Of a stretch of DNA of 64,000 bases, positions 52,515 to 59,220 are shown piece after piece (the first letter of the stretch is position 1; each line of letters opens with the position of its first letter). The stretch covers positions 97,130-161,129 of the forward strand of contig JAEZRV010000007.1 of the NCBI GenBank assembly GCA_023444055.1, read 5' to 3'. Position numbers and translations under genes: made by a program. The DNA comes from Bacillota bacterium (GTDB lineage: Bacteria > Bacillota > Clostridia > Acetivibrionales > DSM-1351). The notes beneath the pieces were generated by a model. That model saw nothing but the letters and a program-made list of their open reading frames with translations, was not told the origin of the DNA and did no database searches.

Positions 52515-52859
52515 ATGATTTTATTTTACTTTTTATTAGCTTTCATTTTAACAGAATTAATTGAGTGCACAAGCATGTTTCTGATTTATAAATCAAAGCG
52601 GTTTGTGTACTATGTTTTTCTGTGCAATCTGTTAACTAATCCAGCCTTAAATTTGATAGCATTAGGTGTCAGAGACATTTGGGGGAGCTTTTGGTACAAA
52701 TTATCTATAGTAATTTTGGAAATTGGTGTTGTTATTATTGAAGCATATATAATTCGTTTATTATGTGGGTTTAAAACTAAAAAGGCTGTTTTAATATCTA
52801 CGGTTTTGAATTCACTTTCATATTGTAGTGGCTTGTTGTTTTTTGCAATATTTACTTAG
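52515..52859 (+). CDS. Small polytopic membrane protein, unknown
   Basis: A 114-residue protein with three to four helices (about 2-24, 32-50, 62-84, 92-112). ELIECTS in helix 1 and LTNPALN in helix 2 are polar spots within the membrane and match a family of clostridial membrane proteins next to MFS genes only loosely. ATG at 52515 has a weak ribosome site. It sits between the two SLCD/CLCD protein genes. Confidence 0.65.
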   Translation: MILFYFLLAFILTELIECTSMFLIYKSKRFVYYVFLCNLLTNPALNLIALGVRDIWGSFWYKLSIVILEIGVVIIEAYIIRLLCGFKTKKAVLISTVLNSLSYCSGLLFFAIFT

Positions 52860-52871
52860 GTTAAGACAAAC

Positions 52872-53005
52872 ATATTTGCAGATTATTTCCTTGCAAGAAA
52901 TGTCTGCGTTTTTATTGTTATTATTAAATAGTACTACCTTTGCTTATAAGCGTTTTGTCAATTTGTATTTTTATTTCAATAGAAACCATAACGGGAGAAA
53001 ATATA
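52872..53005 (+). pseudogene. Decayed partial copy of the MFS gene
   Basis: GCAGATTATTTC at 52878 and the 50 bases after it match 51848-51901 of the MFS gene. The stretch from about 52935 to 53000 matches its 3' end (for example TCAATTTGTATTTTTATTTC in both). About 200 bases in between are missing and stops interrupt the frame. It is followed by the second small CLCD gene, so a whole transporter-small protein unit was duplicated. Confidence 0.8.
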
Positions 53006-53179
53006 ATGTTTGAACAATTAATGAATTATCAAAATAACTGTCTTTGTGATATGTTACCACCTTATGACCCAATTACAGAAGTCGATCTTGTTGCACGAGT
53101 TACTTTGATTGTTGGGGTTACGGCTGCAATAATAGTGGCTGGGATACTAGTTAAAATGGCAGAGAAAAATAATTCTTAA
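53006..53179 (+). CDS. Small membrane protein with CLCD motif (paralogue)
   Basis: A 57-residue paralogue of the protein at 52186: MFEQLMNYQNNCLCDMLPPY, a helix at about 30-50 and a basic end KMAEKNNS. After TAA at 53177 the frame continues for 24 codons with the same Gln/Glu/Lys flavour (TQEEQEKYEQQKQHEQQ), so it once had the same tail. ATG at 53006 follows GGGAGAA. Confidence 0.65.
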   Translation: MFEQLMNYQNNCLCDMLPPYDPITEVDLVARVTLIVGVTAAIIVAGILVKMAEKNNS

Positions 53180-53276
53180 ACTCAAGAAGAACAGGAAAAG
53201 TACGAACAGCAAAAACAACATGAACAGCAACACGACCCCAAAATATTGAAATAATTATTAAAAAGGAGCATACAGT

Positions 53277-53690
53277 ATGGACATTCAAGAAAAAATCAAA
53301 TATTTCTATGAAAATGTTACTTCAAATAACTTGATTGATGAGATTCCTAAATATATAGCAGATAATTGTACAATAAGAATAGGTGAAAAAATTATTCCGG
53401 TAGGCATCGATGGAATGAAGCAGCATCTTATTGATGTAAGAAAAACTTATCCTGATTTAAGGATGACAATTATTCGCCAATATTGTGATGGCGACTATGT
53501 TATTTCTGAATTTATAGCTGAAGGTACATACAAAGGCGAGTGGCTAGGTATGAAACCTACTGGTAAAAGATTAACATTCAATGGTGTCGATATTGATAAA
53601 ATAGCTGATGGTAAAATTATAGAACATGGAGGAGCCATGAATACATTTGAAACTTTATTTGAAGAGAAAATAATTCAACCTACACCGTAA
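53277..53690 (+). CDS. SnoaL-like/ester cyclase family protein
   Basis: A 137-residue cone-shaped alpha+beta barrel protein of the SnoaL/NTF2-like superfamily. GIDGMKQHLIDVRKTYPDLR, YVISEFIAEGTYKGEWLG and PTGKRLTFNGVDIDKIADGKIIEHGG follow the family pattern for an ester-cyclase type member. The substrate is unknown. ATG at 53277 follows AAAAAGGAG. It may be the last gene of the transporter-small protein cluster. Confidence 0.85.
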   Translation: MDIQEKIKYFYENVTSNNLIDEIPKYIADNCTIRIGEKIIPVGIDGMKQHLIDVRKTYPDLRMTIIRQYCDGDYVISEFIAEGTYKGEWLGMKPTGKRLTFNGVDIDKIADGKIIEHGGAMNTFETLFEEKIIQPTP

Positions 53691-53737
53691 AAAAGCTGAG
53701 GATATAATTACTATTTACATTATTATACTTTACTACA

Positions 53738-53847
53738 TTAATAATAAAAGTGGTAGGAAAACCTATAGCTCCATAAGTTTGGGTTACAGAACCATCCTGA
53801 TCCAGTAATACCTTCAGATCTATATTGTTCTTTAAGGAAATTAACAT
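53738..53847 (-). pseudogene. TlpA/ResA-like thioredoxin fragment
   Basis: On the minus strand, LKNNIDLKVLLDQDGSVTQT followed by YGAIGFPTTFIIN matches the C-terminal part of TlpA-type thiol-disulfide oxidoreductases, including the cis-proline (FPTTF). The CxxC part is missing and there is no ribosome site. Confidence 0.55.
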
Positions 53848-53912
53848 ACAAATAAAAACCTAGTATATTTATTATAATATTTCAGATAATAGTTAAATGT
53901 ATATGGAAAGGA

Positions 53913-55448
53913 GTGATTAAGATACTTAAATTTTGGAAAAGAAACAGTAAGGGGAAGTCTTTTTTGTATGAAGAAAACCCTAAAAATAGAGATGTGGAAT
54001 TGACTGGTGAAAATATTAGGACTCTGTTATCCGACAGTAATGATATTGTATTTAGAGAAATTTATATAAATGAAAATAAAAGATTATGTATAACCTTATG
54101 CTATGTTGATGGTCTTATAAACAGCGAGGTTGCAAGTACTGCTATTTTAAAGCCTCTTATGCAGGAGTCTAAACTTAGTAAAGCAAAAAACAGTAAAGAA
54201 ATTATCAAACTAATAGAACACGGTACTTTATATTATACCTCTCAAGCTACAAGAAATAATATAAACGAGACTATAAAAGATGTTCTTAACGGATCAGTAG
54301 CTTTGATTTTTGGTGATGAGAAAATAGCTGTTACATTTGACATAAATGGCTTCGAGAAGAGAGGCATACAAGAGCCTACAGATGAAAATGTTATAAAGGG
54401 ATCTAAAGATTCTTTTATTGAGGTAATAAGGGTTAATACTGCTTTAGTTAGGCGAAAAATAAGAACTCAGAATTTGAAAATCAAGCAGATAAATATCGGA
54501 CAGGAAACGCTTACCCCTGTTGCTGTCTGCTATATTGATGGAATTGCAAATCAGCATTTAGTTGATGAGGTATCCAAAAGACTTGGAGATATTGATATTG
54601 ATGGTGTTTTAGTTACTTCGACTATTGAGGAATTTATTATAGACCACAAATTCTCTATGTTTCCACAGATTTTATATACAGAAAGACCAGATAAATTCTG
54701 CAGTAACCTCTTGGAAGGAAGAGTTGGAATATTAATCGACGGTCTTCCCACAGCATTTATTGTACCTGGTACAATAAATCAATTTATGCAGGCTCCGGAG
54801 GATTATTCTAGAAATTCAGTAGTAGCATCTATGATAAGTATATTACGCTTTATATCTGTTGCAATAACAGTTCTATTACCTGGTTTTTATATTTCGGTAA
54901 CATCATTTCATCAAGAAATGATTCCTACTACCTTGATAATAAGTATAATTGCTAGCAAAGAAGAAGTACCTTTTCCAACATTTTTAGAGATATTCTTTAT
55001 ACTATTAGCTTTTGAAATTCTTCTTGAAGCAGGATTGAGAATGCCAAAACCCATAGGACAATCGGTTTCCATCGTAGGAGCAGTAATAGTCGGACAATCT
55101 GCCGTTGAGGCCAAAATGATTTCTCCCGCTATAATAATTGTAGTTGCTTTATCTGTTATTTCTGGTTTTGTTATGCCTAACCAGGATTTCGCAAACTCTC
55201 TACGTGTATGGAGATTTGTATTAACCGCATTTGCAGCAATTGCTGGTCTTTTTGGCTTAACCATGGGATTAATTGGAGTTGTATTTCATTTAGCAACTAT
55301 GGAAACCTATGGGACAGCTTACTTATCCCCGTATGCGGCAAACGAAGGCGAGGACATGGCTATAGATACTATTATACGTTTGCCTATATGGGCTATGAAA
55401 AAACGCCCAAGGAGCCTACGTACAACTAATAAAGTAAGACAAAAATAG
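53913..55448 (+). CDS. Spore germination protein, GerA/GerKA type
   Basis: A 511-residue A subunit of a germinant receptor in the spore inner membrane. A soluble N-terminal half (about 1-290, DGLINSEVAST, CYIDGIANQHLVDEV) is followed by about five to six helices with the GerA hallmark MQAPEDYSRNS, PGFYISVTSFHQEMIPT and GQSVSIVGAVIVGQSAV. GTG at 53913 is taken as start although it touches the AAAGGAG site; a later non-ATG codon might be used instead. It is the first gene of the operon that continues with C, a small protein and B. Confidence 0.92.
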   Translation: MIKILKFWKRNSKGKSFLYEENPKNRDVELTGENIRTLLSDSNDIVFREIYINENKRLCITLCYVDGLINSEVASTAILKPLMQESKLSKAKNSKEIIKLIEHGTLYYTSQATRNNINETIKDVLNGSVALIFGDEKIAVTFDINGFEKRGIQEPTDENVIKGSKDSFIEVIRVNTALVRRKIRTQNLKIKQINIGQETLTPVAVCYIDGIANQHLVDEVSKRLGDIDIDGVLVTSTIEEFIIDHKFSMFPQILYTERPDKFCSNLLEGRVGILIDGLPTAFIVPGTINQFMQAPEDYSRNSVVASMISILRFISVAITVLLPGFYISVTSFHQEMIPTTLIISIIASKEEVPFPTFLEIFFILLAFEILLEAGLRMPKPIGQSVSIVGAVIVGQSAVEAKMISPAIIIVVALSVISGFVMPNQDFANSLRVWRFVLTAFAAIAGLFGLTMGLIGVVFHLATMETYGTAYLSPYAANEGEDMAIDTIIRLPIWAMKKRPRSLRTTNKVRQK

Positions 55449-55456
55449 GGGGCAGC

Positions 55457-56665
55457 ATGAGAAAAGCATCCATTCCAGTACTAGGGCTTTTAGTTATTTT
55501 TCTTTTGGGCTGTTCATCCCAAATCAAACCTCTGTCTATAGAAATCAACAAATTGACCTTGATCTCAGCTGTTGGTATTGATAAGGGATTAAAAGACCCA
55601 AATAATATTCGTATAACAGTTATAAGCAAGAAAAAAACTGAAGAAAAAAGCGGAAAATCTACGACAAAAAAGGATTCAACAGCATCTATTTATTCCAATG
55701 AAGCGCAAACACTTTTAGAATCACAAAGGGTTTTTCAAACCTTTTCTGATAAATTAATGTACTGGGGGCACGTCGAGTATTTTTTAATTGGTGAGGAGGC
55801 AGCAAAAGAAGGGATTGCCAAATACATTGATTTTTTTACAAGAGATTTTGCTTTTCGTGAAAGTGCTAAAATTTATATAATTAAAGGTTCGACAGCTGAG
55901 GAATTCATAAGGCAGAGCAGTACTGGTGATTATTTCATGCCGGATAGATTAAAAACAATAAGTGATAACTGCAATTATTTTTCAGGTTGCCAGGATTTGA
56001 CCATACTGGAGTTTATGCAATGGTTGAATAATAAGTACAGCTCAGCGATAGCACCTGTCCTGTATTTGAAGTCAAAAGAAAAATTAATCGCTGACGAAAC
56101 AAAACCAATGCAGGAAATTAGGACTTATGGTTATGCTGTCTTTAAAAGGTTAAAATTAGTAACAACAATAGATGAAATCAAGGCTAGGGGCGAAGACTTC
56201 TTATTAAATACTATTATATCACGTGCTATTAAAGTTAAAGACAGTTCAGGTAACATGGTTGGGTTGGATCTCATTGAGAGCAAAACGAAAATAACTCCAG
56301 TATTTAATAAGGGCATTATAAAGGAAATTAAAGTTAAGGTTAAGTTATCATCCAATATTGATGAGGTTCATTCTACATCTTTGAAAATAAACAGGGAAAC
56401 TGTAGATTACCTTTCTGATGAACAATCGCTAGTAGTTAAGAACGAAATTGAGAGTGTTATTAAAACAGCACAAGAATACAATTGTGATTTTGTAGATATG
56501 GCCAATGTTTTTAGTACTCATCATCCTATATTATGGCAAAGACACAAAGATAAATGGGAAGAAATATTCCCAAACCTCCCAATTTCAGTTGAAGTTGAGT
56601 CAAAGATTAATCGTTCATATAATATTCGCGAACCAAACGGCGACTTTGAGGAGGAGCATAAGTGA
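55457..56665 (+). CDS. Spore germination lipoprotein, Ger(x)C type
   Basis: A 402-residue C subunit of the germinant receptor. A lipoprotein signal with lipobox LLGCSS (Cys at about 19) is followed by LTLISAVGIDKG, the usual start of the GerAC fold, and FQTFSDKLMYWGHVEYFLIGEEAAKEG. The C-terminal lobe ends with MANVFSTHHPILWQRHKDKW. ATG at 55457 follows AGGGGGCAGC. It overlaps the next small gene by four bases (GTGA). Confidence 0.92.
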   Translation: MRKASIPVLGLLVIFLLGCSSQIKPLSIEINKLTLISAVGIDKGLKDPNNIRITVISKKKTEEKSGKSTTKKDSTASIYSNEAQTLLESQRVFQTFSDKLMYWGHVEYFLIGEEAAKEGIAKYIDFFTRDFAFRESAKIYIIKGSTAEEFIRQSSTGDYFMPDRLKTISDNCNYFSGCQDLTILEFMQWLNNKYSSAIAPVLYLKSKEKLIADETKPMQEIRTYGYAVFKRLKLVTTIDEIKARGEDFLLNTIISRAIKVKDSSGNMVGLDLIESKTKITPVFNKGIIKEIKVKVKLSSNIDEVHSTSLKINRETVDYLSDEQSLVVKNEIESVIKTAQEYNCDFVDMANVFSTHHPILWQRHKDKWEEIFPNLPISVEVESKINRSYNIREPNGDFEEEHK

Positions 56666-56865
56666 TTATATTATTTATAGTACTCGTATTATGTATTAGC
56701 ATATTTGATCTTATACGTCTAAAAAACAAAGGGACTAAACGAGATGTTATTTTTTTCGTTTTTTTTATGATTTTTGTGGCTACCATAGGTATATTGTATT
56801 TTAAGGATACCTATCAACCAGGTATAGCTGAATATATCTTAAACTATTTTAATATAAAGGTGTGA
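56662..56865 (+). CDS. Small two-helix protein of the germination operon
   Basis: A 67-residue protein with two membrane helices (about 2-17 and 29-48) joined by a basic loop DLIRLKNKGTKRD. GTG at 56662 overlaps the ger C-subunit stop, and its own stop overlaps the B-subunit start, so it is translated as part of the operon. GerD-type or other accessory subunits of receptors are known to be small; the sequence is not one I recognise. It could be a D-type accessory subunit. Confidence 0.7.
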   Translation: MIILFIVLVLCISIFDLIRLKNKGTKRDVIFFVFFMIFVATIGILYFKDTYQPGIAEYILNYFNIKV

Positions 56866-57959
56866 TTACTATTCTTGCTTCTAAGGGAAAAATATCAACA
56901 AGACAAGCAATGATTATACTATGGATGATGACATTGTCTCCAGAAATACGTTTATTCCCCCAATTTACTGCTAAGATAGCAGGGAAAGCTGGTTGGTTAG
57001 CTCCTGTTGTAGCAATTGTACCTTTAATTTTATTGGTCATATTGACACAAAAATTTTTTAATACATTTAAGGAAGCCAGTCTATCTGATGTATTCTACAA
57101 AATATTAGGTAATACTATTGGCAGATTTGTGGTTTCTCTTTATCTCATATGGATGCTTGTGCTATTATCTCTTTATATACGCTACTATGCTGAACGGCTT
57201 TTATCGTCAATGTTACCTGATACCTCAATTTTATTTTTAATTATATCAATGCTGGTTATGGTATTCATTGCAGCAAGATATGGACTCACCCCTATAGCAA
57301 GGGCTACCGAAATATTCTTTTTATTATTCGTGGTAATACTATTAATCACTTTTGCATTAGCTATCCCTAATGTTACCTATAGAAATATCATGAATGTAAG
57401 TTATTTTGATATTTGGCCAGTTGTTAAATCAAGCCACATCATATTATCTATTTGGGGTTACTATATATTCATATTCTTTTTAGGAGATAATATAAATGAT
57501 AAAGAAAACATTAAAAAGTTTGGGTTTAAAGGATTAATATTAAAATTTGTGTTTTCATTAGTAATGCTTATAACTACAATTGGAACTCTAAGTGCCACTT
57601 TGGCATCCCATATATCATTACCCTTTTTTATTATGGTTAAGAACATTTCAATTTGGGGGACTATAGAGCGCATGGAGTCAATATTATTATCGGTTTGGGT
57701 TGTTTCAGATTTTGTAATAATTACTATGTTCACCTGCTTTTCTATTTCAATTATAAAATCCATTTTTGTGCTCTCAGATACAAAGGCATTAGTTGGACCA
57801 GTTGTCTTATTAGCTGGGGTAGGATCTTTGTTTCTTTTTAAAGATCGTTTTGAACTCGAATCATTTTCAAAATTTATAGCTATTCCGGTCAATAATGTTT
57901 TTGCTTTTATTATTCCGATTTTGATATTTATAATAGGTAAAATACGAAAAAGTTTCTAA
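56862..57959 (+). CDS. Spore germination permease, GerB type
   Basis: A 365-residue, ten-helix B subunit of the APC superfamily, probably holding the germinant-binding site. GKISTRQAMIILWMMTLSPE is the usual beginning, then YAERLLSSMLPDTS and a NVTYRNIMNVSYFDIWPVV segment. GTG at 56862 overlaps the previous stop. It completes A-C-small-B in an order that differs from gerAA-AB-AC. Confidence 0.92.
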   Translation: MITILASKGKISTRQAMIILWMMTLSPEIRLFPQFTAKIAGKAGWLAPVVAIVPLILLVILTQKFFNTFKEASLSDVFYKILGNTIGRFVVSLYLIWMLVLLSLYIRYYAERLLSSMLPDTSILFLIISMLVMVFIAARYGLTPIARATEIFFLLFVVILLITFALAIPNVTYRNIMNVSYFDIWPVVKSSHIILSIWGYYIFIFFLGDNINDKENIKKFGFKGLILKFVFSLVMLITTIGTLSATLASHISLPFFIMVKNISIWGTIERMESILLSVWVVSDFVIITMFTCFSISIIKSIFVLSDTKALVGPVVLLAGVGSLFLFKDRFELESFSKFIAIPVNNVFAFIIPILIFIIGKIRKSF

Positions 57960-58447
57960 AATTATCGAATTTTAGCCAGTATTTAATTGTAAACAATGCA
58001 AATAGCAAACAAGCTTTTGATGGCCAGGTCGTCCGTATGCACGTAAAAGATGATCTAGTAGAAAAAAGGTTTAAGGCTCAGAAAAATATCACTATACTTA
58101 TGGCGATTTACAGAAAAACATGGAGTAATTAGAAATATTGTGTAGAAAGATTGCAAAAGAAAAAATCTTACTCATCGAATACACTAAAGGCTTTAAAATA
58201 AAGGAGAAAGTTGTGCAAGGATATTCTATAAATTAATTTAACATTTATAAAAGTCTTGGATTTTAGCTGTTTTATTAGGGTATGCCTAATTACCTTAGCG
58301 TGGGTTTTTTGAAATGTTGGCGACACCCCATCTATGAAGAAAATATATAAATTTCTAAATCTAAAAATTCATTAGACAAATATCTTTAAACAATCGAAAG
58401 AAAGCACTGGACGAAAAAATAAATATGTGATAATCTATAATCAAAAA
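57960..58447. other. Gene-poor region between ger and hyp operons
   Basis: A short degenerate frame (FDGQVVRMHVKDDLVEKRFK, from about 58017, ending at TAG near 58128) may be a gene remnant that I cannot assign. ATTAGG-GTATG-CCTAAT near 58275-58292 is a small hairpin. No intact gene. Confidence 0.4.
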
Positions 58448-58463
58448 CATAACACGTGTTATG
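58448..58463. promoter_or_regulatory. 16-bp perfect palindrome upstream of hypB
   Basis: CATAACACGTGTTATG is self-complementary and lies 51 bases before the hypB start, just after a TATAAT-like box (ATAATCTATAAT near 58431). It does not match the Rex site I know. Probably an operator of the hydrogenase-maturation operon. Confidence 0.45.
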
Positions 58464-58514
58464 CTACTCAACATAATTCAGACACTCAATTCAATTATTT
58501 GGAGGCTAAGCGAT

Positions 58515-59186
58515 ATGAAACCGTTTAAGATTCTCGAAATCAAAGAAAGTGTTTATGCTGACAACAATCGTCAGGCAAATCTTCTAAGGGATGGACTTAA
58601 GAAAGAGAAAACCTTTTTGCTGAACTTAATGTCATCCCCCGGCTCAGGTAAGACCACAACAGTTCTGCGAACAATCGAATCATTAAAAAACGAAATTCAG
58701 ATTGGAGTTATTGAAGCTGATATTGACTCCGATGTAGATGCATGTGCTGTTGCAAAAACAGGATCAAAAGTAATCCAGCTACATACAGGAGGGATGTGTC
58801 ATCTTACTGCGGAAATGACAAAGCAGGGTTTGACAGGACTTGAATCAGAGGGAGTCGATTTTGTAATACTAGAGAATATAGGGAACTTGGTTTGCCCTGC
58901 TGAATTTGACACAGGAGCATCCAAAAGTGCCATGATTCTAAGTGTTCCTGAAGGAGATGACAAACCTCTGAAATATCCATTGATGTTTTCCATAGTTGAT
59001 GTTTTGCTGATTAACAAAATTGATGCAAGGGATTGTTTTGACTTTGATTTTGAGGCGTTGGAGGGCAGGGTGAAAAAGTTAAACCCAGATATCAAGATAA
59101 TTAGGATATCTGCTAAAACAGGTGAAGGATTTGAGGAATGGATACACTGGATTCGGACAGAAGTAGAAAAATGGAATAAGGATTAA
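58515..59186 (+). CDS. hypB: Hydrogenase nickel-incorporation GTPase HypB
   Basis: A 223-residue GTPase that helps insert nickel into [NiFe] hydrogenase. P-loop SSPGSGKTTT, switch motif IEADIDSDVDA, the nickel/zinc site GGMCHLTAEM, ENIGNLVCPAEFDTGA and the NKIDA specificity loop are present. There is no His-rich N-terminal metal store. I chose ATG at 58515 with GGAGG at 58501-58505; an earlier start lacks a site. Its partner hypA is two genes downstream. Confidence 0.93.
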   Translation: MKPFKILEIKESVYADNNRQANLLRDGLKKEKTFLLNLMSSPGSGKTTTVLRTIESLKNEIQIGVIEADIDSDVDACAVAKTGSKVIQLHTGGMCHLTAEMTKQGLTGLESEGVDFVILENIGNLVCPAEFDTGASKSAMILSVPEGDDKPLKYPLMFSIVDVLLINKIDARDCFDFDFEALEGRVKKLNPDIKIIRISAKTGEGFEEWIHWIRTEVEKWNKD

Positions 59187-59220
59187 CTCTGGAATTAAAA
59201 TATTTAAGGAGGATAAAGGT

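Noticed and set aside
55208..55429. 73-residue plus-strand ORF inside the germination A gene
   Set aside because: It is a shifted-frame shadow of the GerA-type membrane region.
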